This document shows positions 17,955-26,336 of a stretch of 61,229 nt of DNA, one piece after another. A program made the translations under genes and the position numbers. This DNA comes from Desulfobulbus sp. (GTDB taxonomy: Bacteria > Desulfobacterota > Desulfobulbia > Desulfobulbales > Desulfobulbaceae): NCBI GenBank assembly GCA_011051875.1, contig DRKI01000205.1, positions 1 to 61,229 on the forward strand, in the 5' to 3' direction. The stretch's first letter is position 1; each line of letters opens with the position of its first letter. A model generated the notes under the pieces. It had not been told where the DNA came from, did not search any database, and was given only the letters and a program-made list of their open reading frames with translations.

Positions 17955-18476
17955 ATGCCCCTCCACCTTTCCCATACCGGCGGCCGCAAGACAGGCATCC
18001 TCGGTATCGGCAACATCCTGCTCCGTGACGAGGGCTTTGGCGTTCACTGCGTGCAGAAACTGCAGGAGGACTACCTGCTGCCGCCGGAACTCGATGTCCT
18101 GGACGGCGGCACCGCCGGCATCATGATGGCACCGTTCATGGAGTCGGTGCAGACCCTTTATGTCATCGATACCATCAACCTGCCGGAGCGACCGGGTACT
18201 GTCCGCTGTTTTTCCGACCAGGATATCCGGGCCGGTACCATCCAGGGCATGATGTCGCCACACCAGGTGGGGCTGCTCGAGATCCTCTCCCTCTGCCGGT
18301 TGCGGGACAGGGCGCCGGAGACGGTGGAGCTGATCACCGTTGTGCCGGCCGATCTCTCCACCGGGCTCGGCCTGTCAGCCGAACTGCAGCCGTGCATGGC
18401 CACGGTCCTCGGCCTGCTCCGGGAACGGCTTGCCGGGCAGGGGATCAGGTTACGCCCCGCGCCTGCCCATGCATGA
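17955..18476 (+). CDS. hynD: Hydrogenase maturation protease HynD/HyaD
   Basis: This 173-residue endopeptidase has GIGNILLRDEGFGVH near the N-terminus and LDGGTAGI; the Glu/Asp in DEGFG and downstream His bind nickel. Its place next to hynBA and the cytochrome indicates it cleaves the tail of HynA. It starts 3 bp after the cytochrome stop and overlaps hypA by 8 bp. Confidence 0.93.
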   Translation: MPLHLSHTGGRKTGILGIGNILLRDEGFGVHCVQKLQEDYLLPPELDVLDGGTAGIMMAPFMESVQTLYVIDTINLPERPGTVRCFSDQDIRAGTIQGMMSPHQVGLLEILSLCRLRDRAPETVELITVVPADLSTGLGLSAELQPCMATVLGLLRERLAGQGIRLRPAPAHA

Positions 18477-18759
18477 GCTGTCCCTGGCCCAGGGGTTGCT
18501 CGACCAGCTCGAGGGCCTGGCCCGGCAGCACGGCGGCCGTATCGTCCGGGTGGAGGTGGTCATCGGCAGGCAGGCCGGTGTCGTGGTGGACTCGTTCGTC
18601 TTCGGCTTTGACGCCATCAAGAAGACCTGTGAACAGACCAGGGCGGCGACCCTGACGGTGACGACCGGGGAAGGTCATGATCTGCTCCTGAACCGGGTGG
18701 AGCTGGAATGCGACGGGCCGGGAGAGCAAAACCCGGCCAAGGAGAGAAGCGATGTGTGA
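18469..18759 (+). CDS. hypA: HypA-type nickel chaperone lacking the zinc site
   Basis: The protein starts MHELSLAQGLLDQL, with His2 the nickel ligand, and continues as normal HypA (VEVVIGRQAGVVVDSFVFGFDAI). At 96 residues it is shorter than the usual ~113-118. The two CxxC motifs that bind structural zinc are absent: after TLTVTTGEG the sequence goes straight to LLNRVELECDGP. No other frame restores CxxC pairs here, so this looks like a clean loss, not a frameshift. It overlaps hynD and hypB by 8 bp each. Nickel delivery with HypB is the expected role. Confidence 0.85.
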   Translation: MHELSLAQGLLDQLEGLARQHGGRIVRVEVVIGRQAGVVVDSFVFGFDAIKKTCEQTRAATLTVTTGEGHDLLLNRVELECDGPGEQNPAKERSDV

Positions 18760-19492
18760 CACCTGCGGCTGCCATCTGCGACAGGAATCCGGCGACACGG
18801 CCCACAGGAAGATCGTCGATGTGCACCGCAGCCTGCTTGCCGCCAACCAGGAACAGGCAGCGAGAAACCGGCGCCACATCGAGAAAATGGGCGCAGTGGC
18901 CCTCAACCTGGTCTCGAGCCCGGGCGCGGGCAAGACCACCCTGCTCGAGCACACCATCGAGCGGCTCGCCGGCCGCATACGCATCGGCGTGATCGAGGGG
19001 GATATCGAGACCGAACGTGACGCGGACCGGATCCGGAAAAAGGGGATCCCCGTGGTCCAGCTCACCACCGGCGGCGCCTGCCACCTGGACGCGCCCCTGG
19101 TGCACCGGGGGCTGCACCTCCTGGAGGAACAGGTCCGGGAGGCGGGAATGGATGGCCTGGACCTGCTGTTCATCGAGAACGTGGGCAACCTGGTCTGTCC
19201 GGCCACCTTTGACCTGGGCGAGCATCGGCGGGTGGTGCTGGTGTCGGTGCCCGAAGGATCCGACAAGCCGGCCAAGTATCCCGCCACCTTCGGCTGGGCC
19301 CATCTCTTTGTCATCACCAAGACTGATCTTCTGCCCCATTTCGATTTCTCCCTGGACGAGGCCAGGCACGAGGCCCGGCGCATCAGGCCGGACCTGGAGA
19401 TCATCGAGACGGCCGCCCCGGCGGGCAGGGGCATGGACGAGTGGACCGGCTACCTGGAGAAACTCGCCTCCCGGGACGCTGCAGCCAGGTAA
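18752..19492 (+). CDS. hypB: Hydrogenase nickel-incorporation GTPase HypB
   Basis: HypB hydrolyses GTP while inserting nickel into the large subunit. The 246-residue protein starts MCDTCGC, the N-terminal high-affinity nickel motif, and has a P-loop SSPGAGKTTLL, EGDIETERDADR, the metal-site TTGGACHLDA, ENVGNLVCP and TKTDLLPH. It lacks a His-rich stretch. It is the last gene of the hyn operon and ends 35 bp before the palindromic repeat at 19528. Confidence 0.96.
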   Translation: MCDTCGCHLRQESGDTAHRKIVDVHRSLLAANQEQAARNRRHIEKMGAVALNLVSSPGAGKTTLLEHTIERLAGRIRIGVIEGDIETERDADRIRKKGIPVVQLTTGGACHLDAPLVHRGLHLLEEQVREAGMDGLDLLFIENVGNLVCPATFDLGEHRRVVLVSVPEGSDKPAKYPATFGWAHLFVITKTDLLPHFDFSLDEARHEARRIRPDLEIIETAAPAGRGMDEWTGYLEKLASRDAAAR

Positions 19493-19527
19493 CAACTTGA
19501 TACCACGAAGAGTTCTGCTGTCACGGC

Positions 19528-19573
19528 CTAGCCCGCATATTGCACCGGCGATCTGCTGCAATATGCGGGCTAG
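19528..19573. repeat. Short palindromic family-A element at the yejE/hypB junction
   Basis: CTAGCCCGCATATTGCA (19528-19544) and its exact complement (19557-19573) flank GGCGATCTGC. The arms and centre match the left end of the longer elements at 55115 and 57095, so this is a compact or internally deleted copy. The TAG stop of yejE lies in it, and it may act as a two-way terminator between convergent hypB and yejE. Confidence 0.75.
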
Positions 19574-20616
19574 CTTTTGCGCGGATCAAAGGCTTCGCGC
19601 AGGGCCTCGCCGATGAAGATCAGCAGGATGAGGGTCCCCACCAGGACGACAAAGGTGGAGATGGAGAGCCACCAGGCCTCGATATTGGCCTTGCCCTGGG
19701 CCAGGAGCTCGCCCAGGCTGGGGGTGGAGGGCGGTACCCCGAGGCCGAGAAAATCGAGGCTGGTCAGGGCCAGGATGGCACCGGACATGCGAAAGGGCAG
19801 AAAGGTGATCACCGGGGTCATGCCGTTGGGAAGCAGGTGGCGGTACATGATGGTCAGGTTGCCCACGCCCAGGGCCCTGGCCGCCTTGACATACTCCATG
19901 TTCCGTCCCTTGAGGAACTCGGCCCGCACGTAGTCGGAAAGCCCCATCCAGCCGAACATGGAGAGCAGGATCAGGAGCAGGAGGATGCTCGGCTTGAAGA
20001 TGGAGGCAAAGATAATCAGGAGGTAGAGCTCGGGCATGGCCCCCCAGATCTCGATGAACCGCTGGAAGAACAGGTCGACCCTGCCCCCGAAGTAGCCCTG
20101 GACCGCCCCGGCCACAATGCCGAGCAGGGTGCCGATGGCGGTAAGTGCCAGTCCGAAGAGGACCGAAATCCGGAATCCGTAGATCAGCCGTGCCAGCACG
20201 TCGCGGCCCCGGTCGTCGGTGCCGAGCAGGTTCTCCCGGGTGGGCGGTGACGGCACCGGCCGGTCCAGGTCCAGGTTGATGGTGTCGTAGCTGTAGGGAT
20301 TGGGCGGAAAGATGACCCAGTTGCCGGCACTGTGCAGTTTTTTCAGAATGTAGGGGTCCCGGTAATCGGTCTCGGTGTCGAAATCCCCACCGAAAGTGGT
20401 CTCGGGATAGACCTTGACCAGGGGAAAGTAGAGATGCCCCTGGTAGTCGATCACCAGTGGTTTGTCGTTGCTCAGAACCTCGGCAAAGAGGCTGGTGACA
20501 AACAGGACCAGGAAGATGACCAGCGACCAGTAGCCGCGCCGGTTCCTGCGGAAACTGTTCCAGCGCCTCCGGGCCGGGGTGGCCCGTTGCGGCCGTCCGT
20601 GTTCTTGCCGCTTCAT
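19570..20616 (-). CDS. yejE: Peptide/microcin-type ABC transporter permease, YejE-like
   Basis: This 348-residue inner-membrane permease has a long periplasmic insert after the first helix (LYFPLVKVYPETTFGGDFDT, IFPPNPYSYD), a hallmark of YejE. The core has GTDDRGRDVLARLIYG and the EAA loop ARALGVGNLTIMYRHLLPNG. It lies 4 bp after yejB. Its last codons, DPRKS, run into a repeat element that provides the stop. No ATPase or binding-protein gene is in the window. The substrate cannot be read from sequence; the neighbours suggest gamma-glutamyl peptides. Confidence 0.9.
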   Translation of the reverse strand: MKRQEHGRPQRATPARRRWNSFRRNRRGYWSLVIFLVLFVTSLFAEVLSNDKPLVIDYQGHLYFPLVKVYPETTFGGDFDTETDYRDPYILKKLHSAGNWVIFPPNPYSYDTINLDLDRPVPSPPTRENLLGTDDRGRDVLARLIYGFRISVLFGLALTAIGTLLGIVAGAVQGYFGGRVDLFFQRFIEIWGAMPELYLLIIFASIFKPSILLLLILLSMFGWMGLSDYVRAEFLKGRNMEYVKAARALGVGNLTIMYRHLLPNGMTPVITFLPFRMSGAILALTSLDFLGLGVPPSTPSLGELLAQGKANIEAWWLSISTFVVLVGTLILLIFIGEALREAFDPRKS

Positions 20617-20620
20617 GGTG

Positions 20621-21670
20621 TTACCGGACCTTGTCGAAACTGATACGCGGATCGACCAGCACGTAGCTGAGATCGGAGAGCAGGCGCGAGACGAGCCCGA
20701 TGATGGTGAAGAAATAGAGGGTGCCCAGCACCACCGGGTAGTCCCGGTTCATCACCGACTGGTAGGCGAGCAGTCCCATGCCGTCCAGGGAAAAGATGGT
20801 CTCGATCAGCAGGCTGCCGGTGAAAAAGGCGGTGATGAACGAGCCCGGGAAACCGGTGATGATGGGGATGATGGCGTTGCGGAACACGTGGCGGTAGAGG
20901 ACCTGTTTTTCCGACAATCCCTTGGCGCGGGCCGTTATCACGTACTGCTTGCGGATCTCCTCGAGAAAGGAATTCTTGGTCAGCAGGGTCATCACCGCCA
21001 GGCTGCCCACCGTGGAGGAGGTCACCGGCAGGACCATGTGCCAGAGATAGTCCAGGACCTTGCCCACCAGGCTCAGCTCGTGCCAGTTGTCCGAGACCAG
21101 GCCCCGGAGCGGAAAGATATGCCAGAAACTGCCTCCGCCGAAGAGCACGATCAGGATGATGCCGAGCACGAAGCCGGGAATGGCATAGCCGACCAGGATG
21201 ATGGTCGAGGTGATCACGTCGAAGCGGGAACCGTCCCGCACCGCCTTGGCAATACCCAGGGGTATGCAGACCGAGTAGACGATCACGAATGTCCACAGCC
21301 CCAGGGACATGGAAACCGGCATCTTGGAGATCACCAGGTCGACCACGCTCATGTGGTGGTAATAGGACTCTCCGAAGTCGAAGACCAGGTAGTTGCCCAT
21401 CATGGTGAGGAACCGCTGCAGAGGCGGCCTGTCAAAACCGTACATCTTGCGCAGCTGCTCTATCCGGTCCCGGTCCAGTCCCTTGCCGCCCTGGTAGAGG
21501 CCGGCCCCGCCGCTGGTCGCCTCGCCGCTGCCCATCTGCCCCTCGATCTGGGCCATCATCCGCTCCACCGGGCCGCCGGGTACGAACTGGGTAATGGTGA
21601 AGGTGATCAGCATGACCCCGAACAGGGTGGGGATCATGAGCAGGATCCGCTTGAGGATATAGGCACTCAC
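20621..21670 (-). CDS. yejB: Peptide/microcin-type ABC transporter permease, YejB-like
   Basis: The 349-residue protein begins MSAYILKRILLMIPTLFGVM as in YejB/OppB proteins and has the long insert with GLDRDRIEQLRKMYGFD and the EAA loop ARAKGLSEKQVLYRHVFRNA. It has about six membrane helices. It partners YejE. Its ATG overlaps the stop of the gamma-glutamyltransferase gene by 4 bp, so the two are translationally coupled. Confidence 0.92.
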   Translation of the reverse strand: MSAYILKRILLMIPTLFGVMLITFTITQFVPGGPVERMMAQIEGQMGSGEATSGGAGLYQGGKGLDRDRIEQLRKMYGFDRPPLQRFLTMMGNYLVFDFGESYYHHMSVVDLVISKMPVSMSLGLWTFVIVYSVCIPLGIAKAVRDGSRFDVITSTIILVGYAIPGFVLGIILIVLFGGGSFWHIFPLRGLVSDNWHELSLVGKVLDYLWHMVLPVTSSTVGSLAVMTLLTKNSFLEEIRKQYVITARAKGLSEKQVLYRHVFRNAIIPIITGFPGSFITAFFTGSLLIETIFSLDGMGLLAYQSVMNRDYPVVLGTLYFFTIIGLVSRLLSDLSYVLVDPRISFDKVR

Positions 21671-23265
21671 GGCCGCACCACCTCCACGGCACCGCCCCGC
21701 CTGGGGTCACCGGCACCGCCCCGCCCGGGCTCCACCACGTGTACCCCGCCGAAATACATGCTCTTCTCCTGCCAGACATTGACCCGGACCCGCCTGCGCA
21801 GTGCCTCCACCGCCGGCCCGGAAAATCCCGGCTCCATCTGCAGGATCTCGCCATCCCAGTGCAGCCGCGGCGCTTCCACCGCCTCCACCCGGTGCCGCCG
21901 GAAATCGACCAGCTGGGTCAGGACCTGGGTCATGGCGGTGCGGATCCGCTTGGAACCGCCGCTGCCGAGCACCAGTTCGGCCTGGTCGTCACGGACCAGG
22001 ACCGAGGGCGACATCATGGAACCCACCCGCTGACCGGGCGGTGAACAGTGGAAGCCGTCCGGGTGCAGGTCGTCCTCCCCCATCATGTTGTTGAGCATGA
22101 TGCCGGTTCCCGGTGCGAAGTAGCCGGAGCCCTCGCCGTTGGAGCAGGTCATGGAGGCGACATTGCCCTCCCGGTCCGCGATGCTGATGTGGGTGGTGCC
22201 GCGGGAAAAGAGCCGGATGCGCTGCCGCGAGCCACTCACCGCGCCCGAGGCGAGATATTCCTGCAGTGCCCCGGGCGTGCACACCCCCTGCTCGCGCAGA
22301 CGTTCCACCTCCTGCATGAGGGCGGTGGTGCGCAGCAGGTATTCGGGTGTTCCCCAGCCGTCCAGGGGCTCCATGCCCCCGAGCAGGGACAGGGAGAGGG
22401 CAATGAGGGAACCGCCCATGGAGGGCGGTGGCGCGGTGAGCAGGGTCCGGCCGCGGTAGGGAACCCGGAGGGGGTCCCGTTCGATGACCTGGTAGGAAGA
22501 AAGGTCCTCGAAGGTAAGCAGGCCGTCGCCCTTGCGCATGTCGCGGTCGATGGCGCGGGCAATGTCCCCCTGGTAGAAGCTGTGGCCGTGGTCCCGGACC
22601 AGGCCGGCCATGAAATCGGCCATCTCGCTGTTCACCAGGGTATCTCCCGCCTGCAGATAGCGGCCGCCGGGCTCGTAGAGGGCACGCCCGGTCCCGGTCA
22701 TGGTCATGATGGGCCGGAGCAGGCCGAGAAAGCCGGCCTGGAAGGAGTTGAGTTCATGACCGCGGGCCAGCTCGATGGCCGGGGCCAGGACATCGGCCAG
22801 GTCCATGCGGCCCAGCCGTTCGTGCACGTGCAGCAGTCCCTTGAGGGTTCCGGGCACGGCCACCGATCCGAGGCCGATGTTGAAATCCTGGCCCGAACCG
22901 CCGAAGTCCACGGTGACCGGGAAGAAATGGGGCTCCGGCGGCGTGGCCAGGCCGCGGCCCGGCGTGTCGACGAAAAAATCAAAAAAGATCTCCCGGCAGG
23001 GCTCCCGGCGGGAGCAGGTCCTGGCCAGCAGGAAGCCGCCACCGCCGAGACTGGTCAGGGTCTGTTCGACCACGGCGCCGGCAAAACCGGCCGCCACCAC
23101 ACCATCAAATGCATTGCCGCCCCGCCGCAGGATGCCGGCCGCGGCCCGGCTCACCAGTTCATGGCCCGAGGCCACTACCGCGCATTCATGCAACGGCTCA
23201 GCGGCCCCGGCGGAACGGGAGGGGGTCTCCTCCCCGCACGGATCTGTCTTGGACGATACGTTCAT
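21667..23265 (-). CDS. Gamma-glutamyltransferase family protein
   Basis: This 532-residue Ntn-hydrolase homologue is normally self-cleaved before a catalytic Thr. The expected site is visible in SRGTTHISIADREGN, and the substrate-binding end has PGTGIMLNNMM, MMSPS and LGSGGSKRI. The N-terminal part has VASGHELVSRAAAGILRRGGNAFDG. No convincing signal peptide is seen, so a cytoplasmic location is more likely than the periplasmic one of E. coli Ggt. It sits between a YbdK-type ligase and YejB with 4-bp overlaps on both sides. Confidence 0.9.
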   Translation of the reverse strand: MNVSSKTDPCGEETPSRSAGAAEPLHECAVVASGHELVSRAAAGILRRGGNAFDGVVAAGFAGAVVEQTLTSLGGGGFLLARTCSRREPCREIFFDFFVDTPGRGLATPPEPHFFPVTVDFGGSGQDFNIGLGSVAVPGTLKGLLHVHERLGRMDLADVLAPAIELARGHELNSFQAGFLGLLRPIMTMTGTGRALYEPGGRYLQAGDTLVNSEMADFMAGLVRDHGHSFYQGDIARAIDRDMRKGDGLLTFEDLSSYQVIERDPLRVPYRGRTLLTAPPPSMGGSLIALSLSLLGGMEPLDGWGTPEYLLRTTALMQEVERLREQGVCTPGALQEYLASGAVSGSRQRIRLFSRGTTHISIADREGNVASMTCSNGEGSGYFAPGTGIMLNNMMGEDDLHPDGFHCSPPGQRVGSMMSPSVLVRDDQAELVLGSGGSKRIRTAMTQVLTQLVDFRRHRVEAVEAPRLHWDGEILQMEPGFSGPAVEALRRRVRVNVWQEKSMYFGGVHVVEPGRGGAGDPRRGGAVEVVRP

Positions 23266-24371
23266 TGCCAGTATTCACCCTGTAATGTTCTGATCATTTC
23301 CCTGAAATCCGCACCCCGGGCAACCAGGGCCCGCTGCCGCTCGGCGCCGGTGCCCTGCTCCAGGATCGACCGGACGCCGGCCACCCAGCGGCCCGACCCG
23401 AACCGGTCGATCCAGGGCGCCAGGACATCGAGCATCGCGGCCGCGGCCTGGCGCACGGTGGCCGATTCGAGCAGTCCCAGCGGATCGACAAACTGGCCCC
23501 TGAGCCCGTGCCGCGCCGCCTGCCACTTGTTCCACTGCAGGAGCTGCGGGCTGACCGGCTGCGGCCGCAGCCGCTGCTCGGCAATGGCCGCGGCCAGGGC
23601 CTGGATCAGGCCGACCAGGGCCATGACCTCGGAAAACCGTGAGGGCAGGTCACAGGCCCTGATCTCCACGGTGCCAAAGCCCGGGCTCGGCCGCACGTCC
23701 CACCAGAGATCCCGCACCTCCCTGATGATGCCCCGCTCGCGCAGCATGGAGATCTCCTCCTCGTATCCCTGCCAGGAACCGATATAGCCGGCAATACCGG
23801 CCATGGGCAGGGCCTCGAACAGCTTGGTCCGGTAGGAACAGAGCCCGGTATCCTCACCACGGAAATAGGGGGACGAGGTCGAGAGACCGAGCAGGACCGG
23901 CAGGTAGACCTGGATCCCGTCGCAGACCCTGATCGCGGTTTCGCGGTCCGCCATGCCCACGTGGACATGCAGACCCTGCGATATGAACTGCCGCCCCACG
24001 TACTGGAGCTCGTCCATGATCCGCAGGTAGCGTTCGCCGGCGCTGAGCACCTGGTCGGCCGGTTCGGCAAAGGGATGGAGACTGGCGGAAAAGAGCCGGT
24101 ACCCGTGCCGACGGGCCACATCCTCCACGGCCGGGACAAAGGAACGGAGCTGGTCCGCGGCCTCGTCCACCGACGAGCAGACCCCGGTCTGCACCTCGAG
24201 GATGGACTGGAGAAACTCGGGCGCCACGCGCTCGCGGCAGAACCCGGGCACATCCCCGAGGATGGCCGGCGCACCCGGGACCAGGTCCAGGCTCGTCTCG
24301 GCCAGGACCTGGAACTCCAGCTCGACTCCCAGGGTAAACGGTCTGCTGTCTGCAAAGTCGATCACTGCCAT
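23262..24371 (-). CDS. YbdK-type carboxylate-amine ligase (glutamate-cysteine ligase 2 family)
   Basis: GCS2-family ligases join glutamate to an amine, classically cysteine. The start at 24371 follows AGGAGG, and the protein (369 aa) opens RPFTLGVELEFQVL with the Glu-containing metal/ATP motif. GLHVHVGM and TVEIRACDLPSRF are further signatures. It is first in the four-gene overlapping operon with gamma-glutamyltransferase, yejB and yejE. Many YbdK proteins have only weak glutamate-cysteine ligase activity, so the product is open. Confidence 0.88.
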   Translation of the reverse strand: MAVIDFADSRPFTLGVELEFQVLAETSLDLVPGAPAILGDVPGFCRERVAPEFLQSILEVQTGVCSSVDEAADQLRSFVPAVEDVARRHGYRLFSASLHPFAEPADQVLSAGERYLRIMDELQYVGRQFISQGLHVHVGMADRETAIRVCDGIQVYLPVLLGLSTSSPYFRGEDTGLCSYRTKLFEALPMAGIAGYIGSWQGYEEEISMLRERGIIREVRDLWWDVRPSPGFGTVEIRACDLPSRFSEVMALVGLIQALAAAIAEQRLRPQPVSPQLLQWNKWQAARHGLRGQFVDPLGLLESATVRQAAAAMLDVLAPWIDRFGSGRWVAGVRSILEQGTGAERQRALVARGADFREMIRTLQGEYWQ

Positions 24372-24486
24372 AATCCCCTGCCTCCTGAAAAATCCGGGCA
24401 TCCGGACCGTCCGGGGTGGCAACGGCTGCGGAAACAGGCCCCGGCCGGGGCCATGCTGATCCCCTGCCCCGGAAAACCGAAGCGTG

Positions 24487-25740
24487 TCAGCTGGCCGCCG
24501 CCAACCGCTGCAGCGCCAGCCGGGCCACCGTGGCCAGCCAGGCGGCGCCGTACCCCAGGACGTCTTCGCTGAAATCAAAGCGGCTGGAATGAGCCGGCCC
24601 GGCCTTCCTTCCCCCTGTCACCTGGCCGCCGAAGCGGATCATGCAGCCCGGCACCCGCTGCTGGTAAAAGGCAAAATCCTCGCCCCCCAGGCTGGGTTGC
24701 CCCTGGGAGATCACCTGGTCGGGCCCGACCACGGCCACTGCCGCCCGGCGGGCGATGGCCGTGGCATCCGGGTCATTGATCACCGCCGGCAACCCGTCAA
24801 AGAACTCCAGGGTGATCTCGGCGTTGCACATGTCACTGGCGCCGTGAATCACGCGCCGCAGGCCGCTGAGGATGGATTCACGGGTATCCTGGTGCGCGCT
24901 GCGTACCGTGCCTTCAAGGACGGCGTTTTCGGCAATGGCATTGTGCACCGTACCGGCCTCGATGCGGCCCACGGTCACCACGGCGGCGTGGGACGGGTCG
25001 ATCTGGCGGGAAACCAGCGTCTGCATGTTCATGACCAGGTTGGCGGCCACCACCACCGAATCCACTGCCTCGTGGGGCCGGGCCGCGTGTCCGCCCCGGC
25101 CGTGGATGTGGATGGTGAACGGATCGGTATAGGAACAGATCAACCCGTCATCCACGACCAGGAAACCCACCGGATGGTGGGTGTCGATGTGGCCGCTGAA
25201 GATCATGTCCACCCCGTCCAGGACCCGGTCCCGGATCATCCGGGCCGCGCCGTTGCCCGCCTCCTCGGCCGGCTGGAAGAGTAGGACCACCCGGCCGGGC
25301 AGCCCGGTCCGGCCAAGCAGGGCGGCGGCGCCGAGCAGCATGGCCACGTGGCCGTCATGGCCGCAGGCATGCATGATCCCTTCCCGGGTGGAGGCGAAGT
25401 CCAGACCGGTCAGTTCCCTGATGGGCAGCGCGTCCATGTCGGCACGCAGGGCGATGCAGGGCCCCGGATTCCCCAGCTCGGCCCGGATGCCGGTGCCGCC
25501 GCCAAGCCCGGTGCGGCAATCGATACCAAGGCGGGCCAGCTCACCGGCGATCAGGGCCGCGGTCCGCTCCTCACGCCCCGCCAGCTCGGGGTAACGGTGC
25601 AGGGCGCGGCGGATGCTGCGCATCCAGTCGCAGAGATTCCGGTCCACCAGCGAGGTGATCTCCTCGCCACCCACCGTGCATCCCCTGCCTCCGGACAGCG
25701 GACCGGCCCCGGCCTCACTGCCCATGTTCATCAGTTCCAT
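24487..25740 (-). CDS. M20-family metal-dependent amidohydrolase
   Basis: The protein (417 aa from ATG 25740) has the M20D signatures ALRADMDALPI, MHACGHDGH, the catalytic FQPAEEAG, GRGGHAARPHEA and QPSLGGEDFA. Relatives deacylate N-acyl amino acids or small peptides. The family's di-metal Cys/His/Glu ligands are present. It precedes the YbdK operon by about 115 bp on the same strand, so it could belong to the same peptide-processing set. An upstream in-frame ATG at 25770 is possible; neither has a strong ribosome site. Confidence 0.9.
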   Translation of the reverse strand: MELMNMGSEAGAGPLSGGRGCTVGGEEITSLVDRNLCDWMRSIRRALHRYPELAGREERTAALIAGELARLGIDCRTGLGGGTGIRAELGNPGPCIALRADMDALPIRELTGLDFASTREGIMHACGHDGHVAMLLGAAALLGRTGLPGRVVLLFQPAEEAGNGAARMIRDRVLDGVDMIFSGHIDTHHPVGFLVVDDGLICSYTDPFTIHIHGRGGHAARPHEAVDSVVVAANLVMNMQTLVSRQIDPSHAAVVTVGRIEAGTVHNAIAENAVLEGTVRSAHQDTRESILSGLRRVIHGASDMCNAEITLEFFDGLPAVINDPDATAIARRAAVAVVGPDQVISQGQPSLGGEDFAFYQQRVPGCMIRFGGQVTGGRKAGPAHSSRFDFSEDVLGYGAAWLATVARLALQRLAAAS

Positions 25741-25868
25741 TGCCAAGGTTTCCCATCTCTGTTGCGCCGGCATGGCACGAATCAAACCGGAATCGAACGT
25801 CTCGCCTTTCTGCAGCGAAAAAAGACAAGGCGCCCGTCCCGGGCACAATGCAAAGCGCCCAATGCGGG

Positions 25869-26324
25869 TCAAAAAATCCTGATATCGCCCACCAGGTCTT
25901 TTTCCCGTTCCTGCATGGCCCGCCGCCGCTTGTCCTCCAGTTGCCTGATATGCTCCCGCTCGCGCCGCTGCAGTTCTTCGGCCGTGATCTCGCCGGTATC
26001 CTCTTTCCCGCTGTCCGGGGCCTGCGCGGCAGCCGGCCGGCCCCGGTCCGGTTGCACCGGTTCCCGGCCCGCGGCCTCCGCCGGCCGCGGCCGGGCGGCT
26101 ATGGATTCTCCCTCTCCCCGCACCGCCACGCTCCCTGTCTCGAGAGGTCTCTTGAGAAAGGCCAGCAACCCTTCCTGGAGCAGGGCCACGTTGACCAGTT
26201 CCCAGCCGTTTCCGCCCTGCCGGTTGAGCGTCTTGTCAATCTCCTCGTCATCCAGGTACCGATCGCCGAGGAGCCCGTCCTTCTGGAACTCGAACAGAAT
26301 GGTCCTGTACTGCCAGCGCATCAT
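25869..26324 (-). CDS. DUF4177-domain protein
   Basis: The first ~50 residues match the DUF4177 pattern, WQYRTILFEF followed by LNRQGGNGWELVNVALL. Residues ~60-110 are a Pro/Ala/Glu-rich linker, and the C-terminus is a charged helix (EELQRREREHIRQLEDKRRR). 151 residues, no membrane segment. The function of the domain is unknown. It lies 12 bp after the MORN gene stop on the same strand, so they are probably co-transcribed. Confidence 0.8.
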   Translation of the reverse strand: MMRWQYRTILFEFQKDGLLGDRYLDDEEIDKTLNRQGGNGWELVNVALLQEGLLAFLKRPLETGSVAVRGEGESIAARPRPAEAAGREPVQPDRGRPAAAQAPDSGKEDTGEITAEELQRREREHIRQLEDKRRRAMQEREKDLVGDIRIF

Positions 26325-26336
26325 CGCCTCTCCTCA

